Notes: generated by a model from the letters alone, not told the origin. Shown: positions 7,913 through 18,355, numbered from the stretch's first letter. The stretch is DNA of 64,000 bases from JACVRW01 sp963757815 (GCA_963757815.1 CAVWSN010000037.1:1-64000), one strand, 5' to 3'. Numbers and translations: made by a program.

Positions 7913-9127
7913 GTGGCCGGGCGCACAGTCCTCTTCGGCGCGACCGGGTACACGGGGAGGCTGACCGCCGAGGCGATGGTGGAGCGCGGGCTCCGTCCCG
8001 TGCTTGCCGCCCGCAGCCGCTCGAAGCTCGAGGAGATGGCGGAGGAGCTGGGCGGGCGCGCGCTCGCGGCGGCCGCGGCGGAGCCCGCGCCCGGCGGGCT
8101 CCGCGGTCCGCTCGAGATCGCCGTTGCCGACGTCTCCGACCCGCCAAGCGTGCGAGCACTCGTCGAAGAGGGGGATGTGCTGGTCACGACCGTGGGGCCG
8201 TTCGTCCGCTGGGGCACCGCCGCCGCCGCGGCGGCCACGACCGCCGGGGCGCACTACCTCGACTCGACCGGCGAGCCGCCCTTCATCCGCGAGGTCTTCG
8301 AGCGCTACGGCCCGGCGGCCGAGAAGGCCGGCTGCGCCATGCTGACCGCGTTCGGCTACGACTGGGTGCCCGGCAACCTGGCCGGCGGAATTGCCCTCGA
8401 GCGGGCGGGCGAGTCCGCGGTGAGGGTCGACGTGGGCTACTTCACGACTGGTTCCGCCGACGCGGGGTCGATCAGCGGGGGCACGAAGGCGTCGCTCGTG
8501 GGAGCGATCACCGCGCCGTCGTTCTCGTACAGCGACGGGCGCGTGCGAGCCGAGCGGGGGGCAAAGCACGTCCGCAGCTTCCCCGTCGGAGGCAGGGAGC
8601 TCGCCGGCATCTCGGTGGGCAGCTCGGAGCACTTCGCGCTGCCGCGCGTGGCTCCGCGGCTGCGCGAGGTCAACGCCTACCTGGGCTGGTTCGGTCCTGC
8701 TTCGCGGGCGATGCAGGTGATGTCGGCCGGCATGGGCGTCGCACTGAAGGTGCCCGGTGTGGGGAACCTCTGGAAGGCGGCGGGCGAGAAGCTGGTCAAG
8801 GGCTCGACGGGCGGACCCGACGAGGCGGCGCGCTCGAAGCTGGGCTCGCACGTCGTGGCGATCGCCTACGACGACGCGGGCCATGAGCTCAGCGAGGTGC
8901 ACGTGACCGGCGTCGACGGCTATAGCTTCACCGGCCGCATACTCGCCTGGGGCGCGGACCGGGCTGCGGCCGGCGCCCTCAAGGGAACGGGCGCGCTCGG
9001 CCCGGTCGACGGCTTCGGGCTCGCCGAGCTGATCGAGGGCTGTGCGCAAGCGGGGATCGCCGAGGAGCCGAGGCCCGCTTCCGCGGAGCCCGCCGCCTCG
9101 GAGCCCGCGCCGGCCTCGGCCGGTTAG
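7913..9127 (+). CDS. saccharopine dehydrogenase-like / trans-acting enoyl reductase family protein
   Basis: A 404-residue NAD(P)-binding protein with the N-terminal GATGYTGR motif (residues 8-15), then ARSRSKLEEM. The long C-terminal region carries a hydrophobic patch (ASRAMQVMSAGMGVALKVPG). Proteins of this group include mycobacterial trans-acting enoyl reductases and many saccharopine-dehydrogenase-like proteins of unknown substrate. The start is GTG 7913, 4 bp after the cNMP-binding gene. The Ala/Pro/Glu-rich last 25 residues look disordered. The exact reaction is not predictable. A role in lipid or polyketide reduction is inference from relatives. Confidence 0.82.
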   Translation: MAGRTVLFGATGYTGRLTAEAMVERGLRPVLAARSRSKLEEMAEELGGRALAAAAAEPAPGGLRGPLEIAVADVSDPPSVRALVEEGDVLVTTVGPFVRWGTAAAAAATTAGAHYLDSTGEPPFIREVFERYGPAAEKAGCAMLTAFGYDWVPGNLAGGIALERAGESAVRVDVGYFTTGSADAGSISGGTKASLVGAITAPSFSYSDGRVRAERGAKHVRSFPVGGRELAGISVGSSEHFALPRVAPRLREVNAYLGWFGPASRAMQVMSAGMGVALKVPGVGNLWKAAGEKLVKGSTGGPDEAARSKLGSHVVAIAYDDAGHELSEVHVTGVDGYSFTGRILAWGADRAAAGALKGTGALGPVDGFGLAELIEGCAQAGIAEEPRPASAEPAASEPAPASAG

Positions 9128-9150
9128 CCGGCCCTGCAGCGTTCCGTGGC

Positions 9151-10339
9151 ATGCGCCTCTCTCGAGATCCGGCCGCCCGGAGGCGCCTGGCCGCGCTCTG
9201 TGCCGCGGCGGCGGGGGCGCTCGTGTTGGGGATCGCCGTGGGCGCAGGGGCGGGCGGAGACGGCCCCGGCGAGGACGGCAGCGGCGGTGCCCCGGGCAGC
9301 GGCGAGCCCGACACAACGGCGGCGGGCGGCGAGCGCGAGGCCGAGCGCCGGCAGGCGGCCGAGCGCGCGGTCGACCGGCTGAGCCTGCGCCGCCAGGTCG
9401 GGCAGCTGCTGATCTCGAGCTTCGACGGCACGAGCGCGCCCGAGTACCTCCGCCGCCGGCTCCGCGCCGGCGAGACGGCGGGCGTCATCCTCTTCGGCCG
9501 CAACGGCGGGGACGCCGCCCATTGGCGTGCGCTCACGCGCTCGATCCAGGAGGCGGCCGGCGGGCAGGCCCTCGTCATGGTCGACCAGGAGGGCGGCGAC
9601 ATCCGGACGGTGGCGCACGCCGGTCCGGCCGCCGGGCAGGCGTCCCAGGGCGATCCGGCGGCGGTGCGCACGGCCGCGCGTGACGCGGCCCGGCAGCTGC
9701 GCGCCGCCGGCGTCAATGTCAACCTCGCGCCCGTGGCCGACGTGGCGGCCCAGGAGCGGCGCAGCTTCGGTCATGGCCTCGCGCGCCTTCAGCGGCGGCC
9801 CGGACGCGGTGGCGGCCGCCACGAGCGCGTCGATTCGCGGTATGCGCGAGGGCGGAATCGCCGCTACCGCGAAGCACTTCCCGGGCCTCGGCGGATCCGC
9901 GGTCAACACCGACGACGCTCCCGCCACCGTGCCCGGCGACCTCGCCGGCGATCTGGTTCCGTTCGAGGCCGCCGTCGAGGAGAACGTTCCCCTCGTGATG
10001 GTCTCGCACGCTCTCTACCCCGCGTTCGACCCGAGCGCGATCGCCTCCCAGTCGCACGCGATCGCGACCGGGCTCCTGCGGGGTGAGCTCGGCTTCCAGG
10101 GCGCGATCGTGACCGACAGCATGGAGGCACAGGCGGTGCTGGCGGTGTCGGGTATCGCCGATGCCGCCGAGCGCTCCGTGCGCGCCGGCGCGGACCTCCT
10201 GCTCATGACGGGGTCCGCGAGTTGGAACGAGATCCACCCGCGCCTGGTCGACGTGGCCCGGCGGGATCCGGCACTCAGGGAGCGCGTGCGCGAGAGCGCG
10301 GCGCGCGTGCTCGCGCTGAAGCGCGAGCTACTCCGCTGA
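9151..10339 (+). CDS. glycoside hydrolase family 3 (NagZ-like), frameshifted
   Basis: A GH3 beta-N-acetylhexosaminidase-like gene broken by one base. The first frame holds an N-terminal signal/anchor helix (about residues 12-34), an Ala/Glu linker, the GQLLISSFDG start of the barrel, VILFGRN and MVDQEGG. The second frame continues with VMASRAF, the KHFPGLG substrate motif and TDSMEAQ carrying the likely nucleophile Asp. The switch lies at about 9760-9775, and removing one base there gives a continuous protein of about 395 residues. The enzyme would act outside the membrane, probably on peptidoglycan-derived sugars. Its 3' end overlaps the convergent ppk stop by 12 bp. Confidence 0.82.
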
Positions 10340-12421
10340 AGCGCGCTCGAGCGTCCGCTCCATGAGCTCGCGGTGCACGGACCGCGTGCCGCCCGTGCGG
10401 CGCTCCCAGGTGTCGTCGGGGCGCAACTCCCAGGCGAAGGTGTCGTCCGCGAAGCAGCGCTCGAGTGTGTCCTCGAGCTTCGCCACCGGTGCCGGCGAGG
10501 TGACCGGGGTGAGGAGCTCCACGCGCGTGTCGAGGTTGCGCGGCATGAGATCGGCCGAGCCGATCCAGTAACGGCGCTCGTCGCCGCGCTGGAACCCATA
10601 CACGCGCGAGTGCTCGAGGAAACGCCCCACCACCGAGATCACGCGAATGTTCTCCGACACGTCCGGCACCCCTGCGCGCAGGCAGCAGATCCCGCGCACG
10701 TTCACGTCCACGGGCACGCCCGCCTGCGAAGCTGCGTAGAGCGCGCGGATGCAACGGGCGTCGACCAGCGAGTTCATCTTGAGCACGATCCGGGCGTCCT
10801 GCCCGGCCTGGTGGGCCTCCACGGTGCGCTCCACCTCGCTCAGGAACCAGTTGCGCATGTGGTCAGGGGCGACGATCGCTTTGCGGTAGTCGGGTGCCCG
10901 TGCCACCCCGGTCAGCGAGTTGAACAGCTCGGCGACGTCCTGGGCGATCTCGCGGTCGGTGGTGAAGAGCCCGAAGTCCTCGTACAGGCGCGCGGTCTTG
11001 GCGTGGTAGTTCCCGGTCCCGATGTGGACGTAGTGGCGCACGCCCGGGCCCTCGCGGCGCACGACGAGCAGCGCCTTGGCATGTGTCTTGAGCCCGGGGA
11101 GGCCGTGGACGACATGGGCGCCCGCCTCCTCCAGCGCCCTCGCCCAGCCGATGTTGCGGCGCTCGTCGAAGCGTGCCTTCAGCTCGACCAGGCAGACCGC
11201 CTGCTTGCCGCGCTCGGCCGCCTCGATCAGGGAGGGGATCAGCGCGGAGTCGTCCGACGTCCTGTACACGGTCATCTTGATCGCCAGCACGTTCGGATCC
11301 TGGACCGCCTGTTGCACGAAGCGCTCGACGCTGCCCGCGAACGAGTGGTAGGGGTGGTGCACGAGCACGTCGCTCGCCCGCATCGCGGCCATGATGTCGG
11401 CGCGATCGTGCTCGTCGTCGGCGAACGCCGCATGCACGAGCGGCGTCCAGGGCTCGTCGCGAAGCTCGCGGTGACCGTCCACGTTGTAGATCGCCCAGAG
11501 GTCCTCGAGGTCGAGGAGTCCCGAGACGTCGATCACCTGCGCCTCGTCCACTCCCAGCTGCTCGATCAGGTAGTCGCGCATGTCCGGGTCCATCGAGGAC
11601 GAGACCTCGAGGCGGACCAGCTCGCCGAAGCGGCGCCGGCGCAGCTCGTCCTCGACCGCGCGAAGGAGATCGTCAGCTTCGTCGGAAACCGTGAAGTCGG
11701 CGTCGCGCGTGACCCGGAAGTAGTCGTGGCGCAGGATCTCCATCCCGGGGAAGAGCTCGTCGAGGTGGCGAGCGATGATCGCTTCCAGCGGCACGAAGGT
11801 GTCGCCGCCGTTGAGCGGCACGAAGCGCGGGAGCACCTCCTTCGGGACCTTCACGCGGGCGAAGATCTCGGGGCTCGACACGGGGTCGCGCAGCCAGACC
11901 GCGATCGAGAGCGAGAGGTTCGAGATGTACGGGAAGGGACGTCCCGGGCCCACCGCCAGCGGCGTCAGCACGGGGAAGATCTGCTCGGCGAAGATGCGAT
12001 CGATCGCCTCGAGCTCCTCGGGGTTGCAGCGCTCGCAGTCGATCACCCGGATTTCGTGCTCGGCGAGCACGGGGCGTAGCTCCTCGTCCCAGACCCGGGA
12101 GTGGCGCGCGCCGAGCTCGCGCGTGCGCTCGCCGATCCGCTCTAGCGTCTCGCTCGGCGACAGGCCGTCGGCGCCGCGCGCATCGATGCCCGCGTCGACC
12201 TGGTCGTGCAGGCCCGCGACGCGCACCATGATGAACTCGTCCTGGTTCGAGGCATAGATCGCGCAGAACTTGACGCGCTCGAGCAGGGGCGTGCGGTCGT
12301 CCTCGGCGAGCTCCAGGACACGCTCGTTGAACTGGAGCCACGAGAGCTCGCGGTTCGAAAAGAGCTCGGGGGACTCGAGCGTAGGGGTCTCGGGTACTGC
12401 GGTTACGGCTTCCATGGACAC
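10328..12421 (-). CDS. ppk1: polyphosphate kinase 1
   Basis: A complete 697-residue PPK1, which reversibly makes polyphosphate from ATP. The N domain opens with LFSNRELSWLQFNERVLE. The head domain follows, and the catalytic C domains carry HIGTGNYHAKTARLYEDFGLF with the phosphorylated His, and later RVYGFQRG and IGSADLMPRNLD. The start is GTG 12421 or ATG 12415; both give MEAV. It is divergent from the sixA-like gene, with only 18 bp between starts. Together with ppx, phoU and pstSCAB it forms a phosphate-storage locus. Confidence 0.96.
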   Translation of the reverse strand: MSMEAVTAVPETPTLESPELFSNRELSWLQFNERVLELAEDDRTPLLERVKFCAIYASNQDEFIMVRVAGLHDQVDAGIDARGADGLSPSETLERIGERTRELGARHSRVWDEELRPVLAEHEIRVIDCERCNPEELEAIDRIFAEQIFPVLTPLAVGPGRPFPYISNLSLSIAVWLRDPVSSPEIFARVKVPKEVLPRFVPLNGGDTFVPLEAIIARHLDELFPGMEILRHDYFRVTRDADFTVSDEADDLLRAVEDELRRRRFGELVRLEVSSSMDPDMRDYLIEQLGVDEAQVIDVSGLLDLEDLWAIYNVDGHRELRDEPWTPLVHAAFADDEHDRADIMAAMRASDVLVHHPYHSFAGSVERFVQQAVQDPNVLAIKMTVYRTSDDSALIPSLIEAAERGKQAVCLVELKARFDERRNIGWARALEEAGAHVVHGLPGLKTHAKALLVVRREGPGVRHYVHIGTGNYHAKTARLYEDFGLFTTDREIAQDVAELFNSLTGVARAPDYRKAIVAPDHMRNWFLSEVERTVEAHQAGQDARIVLKMNSLVDARCIRALYAASQAGVPVDVNVRGICCLRAGVPDVSENIRVISVVGRFLEHSRVYGFQRGDERRYWIGSADLMPRNLDTRVELLTPVTSPAPVAKLEDTLERCFADDTFAWELRPDDTWERRTGGTRSVHRELMERTLERASAE

Positions 12422-12439
12422 CGATTATCGTGGCGAATC

Positions 12440-12871
12440 GTGATTTGGTTGTTGCGACATGGCGATGCGGCCGACGGATCGCCGGATTCCGAGCGGCCGC
12501 TGACCGACAAGGGCCGCAAGCAGGCGCGCGCGGCCGGTGAGGCCCTGAGGGCGCTCGGAGTCAACCTCGACGCCTGCCTCACGAGCCCGAAGGTGCGGGC
12601 CGCGGACACCGCCGCGATCGCCTGCGAGCCGCTGGCGATAGAGCCGCAGCTCGAGCCGAAGCTCGCCGGCGGCCCGTTCGACGCAGAGGCGCTCGCCGCC
12701 GGCCTCGGCGACGAGGTTCTGCTCGTGGGCCACGATCCCGACTTCTCGACTGCGGTCCACGATCTCACGGGAGCACAGGTTCGCATGAAGAAGGGTGGTC
12801 TTGCAGCCATCGGCGCGGGCGAGCTGGTCGTGCTGCTCCGCCCTGCCGAGCTCAAGCGGATCGCCCACTAG
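12440..12871 (+). CDS. sixA: SixA-like histidine phosphatase
   Basis: A 143-residue histidine-phosphatase-fold protein starting almost directly with the catalytic LLRHGDA motif. It continues with ERPLTDKGRKQA, CLTSPKVRAADTA and the second catalytic His in LLVGHDPDF, the pattern of SixA phosphohistidine phosphatases. The start is taken as GTG 12440 (VIWLLRHG); nothing precedes the motif in this family. The stop overlaps the convergent ppx stop by 4 bp. Being head to head with ppk, a phosphohistidine enzyme, suggests a functional link, but that is inference. Confidence 0.88.
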   Translation: MIWLLRHGDAADGSPDSERPLTDKGRKQARAAGEALRALGVNLDACLTSPKVRAADTAAIACEPLAIEPQLEPKLAGGPFDAEALAAGLGDEVLLVGHDPDFSTAVHDLTGAQVRMKKGGLAAIGAGELVVLLRPAELKRIAH

Positions 12872-13752
12872 GCAAGCTGGCGTCCCTCCACCAGCTCGAG
12901 CAGCAAGCCCTCACGCAGCCCGCCGCGCGCAATGCGCAGCGGGAGTTGCAGTAGATCGGATATCGCCTCGAGAACCAGGATGCCGGCGGGCAGCAGCCGC
13001 ACCCGTTCGCTGTCGAGCTCGAAGCGGCGTGCGACCTCGGCGATCGGCGTGAGGGAGAGCACCCGAATCCCGCGCTCGAGGGTCTCGTGGGACAGCTCGC
13101 CCCCGACGAGTCGCCGCAGCGAGGTGGCGGTGCCTCCCACGGCCACCGCGCTCTGGGCGGGCGGCGGTTCGAGACCCTCGAAGGTCGCGGCCACGTGCCG
13201 GCGGATCTGCTCCAGCTCGTCGGTCGACGGGGGGTCGGAGTGGAGGTAGGAGTCGGCGAGAAAGCCCGATCCGATGCGGAAGGACTCCGACCACTCCATC
13301 CGCCCGTCGGGCTCGCCGATGGCGATCTCGCTCGAGCCGCCCCCCACGTCGATCACGGCGATCGTCCCATCGGCGGGACGGAGCAGCGTCCGCGTCGCGC
13401 CGACGAACGACAGCCGCGCCTCCTCCTCGCCCGTGAGCACGGTGAGGTCCATGCCGCCGGCCTCGGCGACGCCGGTCACGAGCTCGTCTCGATTCGGAGC
13501 GTGGCGGATGGCGGCGGTGGCCACGGCCACGATCTGCTCGGCGCCGACCTCGCGCGCGACCACGGCCTGCGTGCGCACGACCTCGGCGGTCTCGGCGATC
13601 TTCTCCGCGGGTATCGAGCCGCCGTGCCCGAGGCTCCGGCCGATCCGGGTGAACGCACGCTGCGTCACGAGCTCGCGCAGCGCCCCGTCAGCGGCGTCGG
13701 CCACCAGCAGCCGCGTGGTGTTGCTGCCGATGTCGATGCAGGCGCAGATCAA
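12868..13752 (-). CDS. ppx: exopolyphosphatase / Ppx-GppA phosphatase
   Basis: A 294-residue Ppx/GppA family phosphatase of the ASKHA fold. It begins ACIDIGSNTTRLLV, followed by TGEEEARL, the second phosphate-binding loop VIDVGGGSSEI, and VGGTATSL. It lacks the C-terminal HD-like domain of long Ppx proteins, as is common in actinobacteria. The start is TTG 13752, whose TTGA overlaps the phoU stop, so translation is coupled to phoU. It is the last gene of the pst operon and would remove terminal phosphate from polyphosphate or ppGpp-type substrates. Confidence 0.92.
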   Translation of the reverse strand: MICACIDIGSNTTRLLVADAADGALRELVTQRAFTRIGRSLGHGGSIPAEKIAETAEVVRTQAVVAREVGAEQIVAVATAAIRHAPNRDELVTGVAEAGGMDLTVLTGEEEARLSFVGATRTLLRPADGTIAVIDVGGGSSEIAIGEPDGRMEWSESFRIGSGFLADSYLHSDPPSTDELEQIRRHVAATFEGLEPPPAQSAVAVGGTATSLRRLVGGELSHETLERGIRVLSLTPIAEVARRFELDSERVRLLPAGILVLEAISDLLQLPLRIARGGLREGLLLELVEGRQLA

Positions 13753-14450
13753 GCAGTGGGGGGAGCGAGCTCGGGGTGCGAGGCATCCTCGAACTCGCGG
13801 AACAGGCCGGTGACTACGAAGGCTGTCTGCTCGCCGATGTCGACAGCGTTGTCGCCGATGCGCTCGATGCAGCGCCCCACGAGCATCATGTGCATGCCCC
13901 ACTCGCGCTGGTCGGGATCGTCGCCGATCTCGAGCGCGCGGTGGAAGACCTGGCGGTTGAGCTGGTCGATCTCGTCGTCTTGGCGGACGAGATCCTGGGC
14001 CATCGCCACGTTGCGCAGCTCGAAGGCCTGACCGCACTGGATCACCTGCTGGCGGGCCTGGCCGCCCATGCGCTGGATGAGATCGAGCATGCTCGGGTCC
14101 ACAGGGGGCTCGTGCCCGGCGAGCGGCACGAGCTTCGCCATGTTGACGCATTGGTCGCCCATGCGCTCGATGTGCTTGATCACGTGGAGAATCGCGGCCA
14201 CGAGCCGGAGGTCGCCCGCCACGGGCGCCTGCAGGGCAAGCAAGGACAGGACCCCCTGGTGGACCTCGAGGTAGCGACCGTCGATGCGGTCGTCGTCCGC
14301 GATCACCATGCTCGCCAGCTCGACGTCCTGGTGTTGGATGGTCTCGAGCGCGCGGTCGAGCGCGGTCACGACCATCGGCAGCGCGCCGAGCGCCTGCTTC
14401 TCGAGGCGGTCGAGCTCTTCCTGGAATGCGGAACGCGTCGTATCGGGCAC
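13749..14450 (-). CDS. phoU: phosphate transport system regulator PhoU
   Basis: A 233-residue helical protein with two PhoU repeats. Each repeat carries the family's metal-binding-type motif (DDDRID in the first; RQDDEIDQLNRQV in the second) and the HVIKHIERMGDQCVNMA / CIERIGDNAVDIGEQ helices. PhoU links the Pst transporter to the phosphate regulator and shuts it down when phosphate is plentiful. It is 10 bp downstream of pstB and overlaps ppx. Confidence 0.95.
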   Translation of the reverse strand: MPDTTRSAFQEELDRLEKQALGALPMVVTALDRALETIQHQDVELASMVIADDDRIDGRYLEVHQGVLSLLALQAPVAGDLRLVAAILHVIKHIERMGDQCVNMAKLVPLAGHEPPVDPSMLDLIQRMGGQARQQVIQCGQAFELRNVAMAQDLVRQDDEIDQLNRQVFHRALEIGDDPDQREWGMHMMLVGRCIERIGDNAVDIGEQTAFVVTGLFREFEDASHPELAPPTA

Positions 14451-14460
14451 AATCGCCTCC

Positions 14461-15384
<924 letters not shown>

Positions 15385-15394
15385 TCTAGATCAC

Positions 15395-16309
15395 CTACCA
15401 CTTCTGCTCGTAACGATTTCGTAGCCAGATCGCGACGCTGTTCATGACCAGAAGCATGATCATCAGCAGCAGAATGCCGGCGGCTGCGAGGGGTGCGTAG
15501 TCGTTGACGTCGTTTGACGGCCGCGAGATCCAGTCGAAGATCTGGATTGGCATGGCTGTGAAGAAGGAGTTGAGGCCGTCGGGGTTGAAGGCAATGAACG
15601 TCGCCGCGCCCACCACGATGAGGGGAGCGGTCTCACCGATGGCCCGCGCCAGGGAAAGGATCACCCCGGTGGCGATTCCCGGAATGGAGGCGGGTAGCAC
15701 CTGACGCCAGATCGTCTGCCACTGAGTCGCGCCGAGCGCCATGGAGCCCTCGCGGATCGACGGCGGGACGGCACGAATCGCCTCGCGCGAGGCCACGATC
15801 ACCACGGGCAGCACCAAGAGCCCAAGCGTCAGCCCGCCGGCCAGCACGGTGGGCCCGAGTGACAGCGGTCCACGCACGAGGAAGGCAAGCCCGAGGATCC
15901 CGTAGACGATCGAGGGAACCGCGGCCAGGTTCTGGATGTTCACCTCGATGAGACGGTTGTACCAACGGGTCTCGTCGGCGTATTCCTCGAGGTAGATCGC
16001 CGTGGCCACGCCCACCGGAATGATGAACGCGGCGCACACGCCCATCAGCCAGATCGTGCCCCAGAAGGCGGCCTGGATCCCGGACTGGTCGGCGTTGATC
16101 GATGAGAAGCTGGTTATGAAGTCCCAGGTGAGGTTGGGGGCACCGTCGATCACCACATCGACCAGCAGCACGCCCAGGAGCAGCATCGATATGCCGACGC
16201 CTACGAGCAGCGCGACGACGAAGCCACGGTCCTTGAACCGGTTCCGGGTCGACGGTTTGCCGACGGTTTGGCTCGGAGCGCCCGGGATCGCGTCGCTCGG
16301 GGTACTCAT
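15395..16309 (-). CDS. pstA: phosphate ABC transporter permease PstA
   Basis: A 304-residue permease with about six membrane helices. The cytoplasmic EAA loop (REGSMALGATQWQTIWRQVLP) contacts PstB, and the PstA-typical YLEEYADE segment occurs earlier. A polar 30-residue N terminus precedes the first helix. It pairs with PstC to form the phosphate channel. It is separated from pstC by 34 bp. Confidence 0.94.
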   Translation of the reverse strand: MSTPSDAIPGAPSQTVGKPSTRNRFKDRGFVVALLVGVGISMLLLGVLLVDVVIDGAPNLTWDFITSFSSINADQSGIQAAFWGTIWLMGVCAAFIIPVGVATAIYLEEYADETRWYNRLIEVNIQNLAAVPSIVYGILGLAFLVRGPLSLGPTVLAGGLTLGLLVLPVVIVASREAIRAVPPSIREGSMALGATQWQTIWRQVLPASIPGIATGVILSLARAIGETAPLIVVGAATFIAFNPDGLNSFFTAMPIQIFDWISRPSNDVNDYAPLAAAGILLLMIMLLVMNSVAIWLRNRYEQKW

Positions 16310-16343
16310 TGGGTGTCCGCGTAGTGCGCGCGAGCGGTCGAGT

Positions 16344-17291
16344 TCATTCGTAGATCTGCCTGTACTTCCGCACGAAGCGGATCGAGATCAGGTTCATTAC
16401 CAGCGTGATCACGAACAGCAAGGTTCCGACGGCGAAGATCGTCTTATAGGCGATGCTGCCCGTGGCGATATCGCCCTTGGCGGTGGCCGCGATGAAGGCC
16501 GTCATCGTCTCCATGGACTCGAATACGTTCACGCCCCACTGGGGCTGGAGCCCGGCCGCGATCACCACGACCATCGTCTCGCCGACCGCGCGCGAGAAGC
16601 CGAGCACGACCGACGCGACGATGCCTGACAGGGCGGCCGGGAACACCACCCGCATCGTGGTCTGCAACTTGGAGGCGCCCAGTCCGAAGGAGCCCTCGCG
16701 GAGCGACTGTGGGACGGCGGACATCGAGTCCTCCGAGATCGACGCCACGGTGGGCACGATCAGGAAGCCGACGATGATCCCCGCCGCCAGGCCATTGAAG
16801 ATGCCCACGCGATCCTCACCGAAGATGGCCCGCAGGATCTCGGGGGTGAAGAAGGTCAGCGCGAAGTAGCCGAAGACGATCGTCGGAACGCCCGCCAGCA
16901 CCTCGAGTATCGGCTTGATCGTCTTGCGAACGACCGGGCGCGCATACTCGGCAAGGTAGATCGCCGCGGCGAGGCCGAGCGGGATCGACACGATCATGGC
17001 GATCAGGCTGATGATCATCGTGCCGAGCACGAGCGGCAGCACTCCGAAAGAAGCGGGCTCGAAGAGCGGCGCCCATTCGGTGCCGAAGAGGAAATCGCCG
17101 ACGGGCACGTCGCCGAAGAAGCTGATCGTCTCCTCGATCAGCGACAGGATGATCAGGGTCGTGGTCAGCACCGAGATGAAGGCCGCCAGCATCAGCAGCC
17201 CCTTGATGATGTCCTCTCCCCAGCGGCGGCGGGCCGCGCGGAGGCTCGGTGCCTCAGCGCGGCCCTCTACTGACGCCGGACCGGCTTCCAC
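16344..17291 (-). CDS. pstC: phosphate ABC transporter permease PstC
   Basis: A 315-residue permease with about six membrane helices. The EAA loop is REGSFGLGASKLQTTMRVVFP, and YLAEYARP and VLAGVPTIVFGY are conserved PstC segments. The ATG directly abuts the pstS stop, so translation is probably coupled. It forms the membrane channel with PstA. Confidence 0.94.
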   Translation of the reverse strand: MEAGPASVEGRAEAPSLRAARRRWGEDIIKGLLMLAAFISVLTTTLIILSLIEETISFFGDVPVGDFLFGTEWAPLFEPASFGVLPLVLGTMIISLIAMIVSIPLGLAAAIYLAEYARPVVRKTIKPILEVLAGVPTIVFGYFALTFFTPEILRAIFGEDRVGIFNGLAAGIIVGFLIVPTVASISEDSMSAVPQSLREGSFGLGASKLQTTMRVVFPAALSGIVASVVLGFSRAVGETMVVVIAAGLQPQWGVNVFESMETMTAFIAATAKGDIATGSIAYKTIFAVGTLLFVITLVMNLISIRFVRKYRQIYE

Positions 17292-18248
17292 CTAGGCGCC
17301 GCTTCCCAATGAGGTCTTGGCCTCGTCGGCCTGGGCGGAGCTCATCGGAACGATGGCGGAGGCCTCGGCGATGGACTGGTAGTTCTCGAGCACGTAGTCC
17401 ATGAACGCCTTGACCTGGGGCTTCTTCAGCGCTTCGCCGCTCGGATACATGAACAGCGGGCGCGAGAGCGGCTTGTAGGAGCCGTCGGCGATCGTCTCGG
17501 CGCTGGGCGCGATGCAGCCGTCGCCGGCGTCCACCGACACCAGGTTCAGCTTGTCCTGGTTCTGCTCGTAGTAGGAGAACCCGAAGTAGCCGAGCCCGCC
17601 GTCCTCGCCCTCGACTCCCTGGACCAGCACGTTGTCGTCCTCGGAGGGCTGGTAGTCCTTGCGGGTGTTGCCCTCCTCACCGTTGATCTCCTCGGTGAAG
17701 AACTCGAACGTGCCGGAGTCGGTGCCCGGTCCGAACAGGCTCAGCGTGCGTGTCGGGGAACTTGGGATCGATCTCGCTGAGCGTTCATTGACCTTCGATC
17801 CCTGCTCCCACAGCTGCTTGAGCTGCTCGGTCGTCATGCACTCGACCTTGATGCTGGTGTTCGTGACGACCGAGATGCCGTCGTTGGCGACCTGAGCTTC
17901 CTTCCAGGTCACGCCGTTCTTGTCGCAGATCGGCACCTCCTCCTCCTCGTCGATGGGACGGGAGGCGTCCGAGATGTCGGTCTCGCCGGCGCAGAACTTC
18001 TCGAATCCACCGCCGGTTCCGGAGGTGCCGACGGTGATCCTCACGCCGGGATTCTGCGCCTGAAACTCTTCGGCCGCGGCCTGTGCGAACGGGCCGACGG
18101 TGCTCGAGCCGTCGATACGGATGCTGCCGGAGAGGTCGCCGCCGCCCCCGCCGCCCCCTCCGCCGCTGTCGTCGTCGTCGTCGCCACCGCAGGCCGCCGC
18201 CCCGAGGGCGAGCGCGCCGCATACGGCGAACGCGAGGAGCTTCCTCAT
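17292..18248 (-). CDS. pstS: phosphate-binding lipoprotein PstS (with a compensated double indel)
   Basis: The periplasmic-side phosphate receptor of the Pst importer. The start is ATG 18248 with an AAGGAG ribosome site; an upstream in-frame ATG at 18275 reads through that site. A lipoprotein signal ending GAAACG is followed by Asp-rich and Gly-rich linkers. Family motifs are GSSTVGPF, GTSGTGGGF, FGPGTDSGTFEFFTE and GYFGFSYYEQN. Between KVN and LSLFGPG (about 17745-17795) the expected reading SEIDPKFPDT is in another frame: one base is missing and, about 45 bp on, one is extra. The in-frame product therefore carries about 13 foreign residues there. First gene of the operon; two PHO-type repeats lie upstream. 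Confidence 0.94.
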   Translation of the reverse strand: MRKLLAFAVCGALALGAAACGGDDDDDSGGGGGGGGGDLSGSIRIDGSSTVGPFAQAAAEEFQAQNPGVRITVGTSGTGGGFEKFCAGETDISDASRPIDEEEEVPICDKNGVTWKEAQVANDGISVVTNTSIKVECMTTEQLKQLWEQGSKVNERSARSIPSSPTRTLSLFGPGTDSGTFEFFTEEINGEEGNTRKDYQPSEDDNVLVQGVEGEDGGLGYFGFSYYEQNQDKLNLVSVDAGDGCIAPSAETIADGSYKPLSRPLFMYPSGEALKKPQVKAFMDYVLENYQSIAEASAIVPMSSAQADEAKTSLGSGA

Positions 18249-18311
18249 GCGGGTCTTCTCCTTGTATAGGGACATGTCGGCGCGAGGCTTTCAGCGACCC
18301 GCGACGAGTCT

Positions 18312-18349
18312 GTTATCGGGTTGTCGCCGCCTTGTGAAAAACGTGTGAA
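18312..18349 (-). promoter_or_regulatory. PHO-type promoter of pstS
   Basis: Read on the minus strand, TTCACA (18349-18344) is repeated 11 bp later as TTCACA (18338-18333), followed after exactly 15 bp by GATAAC (18317-18312). Direct repeats phased at 11 bp, with the second acting in place of a -35 box, are the known layout of PhoB/PhoP-activated promoters. The -10-like hexamer lies 63 bp upstream of the pstS ATG. Confidence 0.75.
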
Positions 18350-18355
18350 GAGACC

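Noticed and set aside
17292..18248. Asp/Gly-rich stretch after the lipoprotein signals of PstS and of the amino-acid-binding protein as a shared mobile sequence
   Set aside because: Low-complexity linkers of this kind are common in actinobacterial lipoproteins and arise independently.
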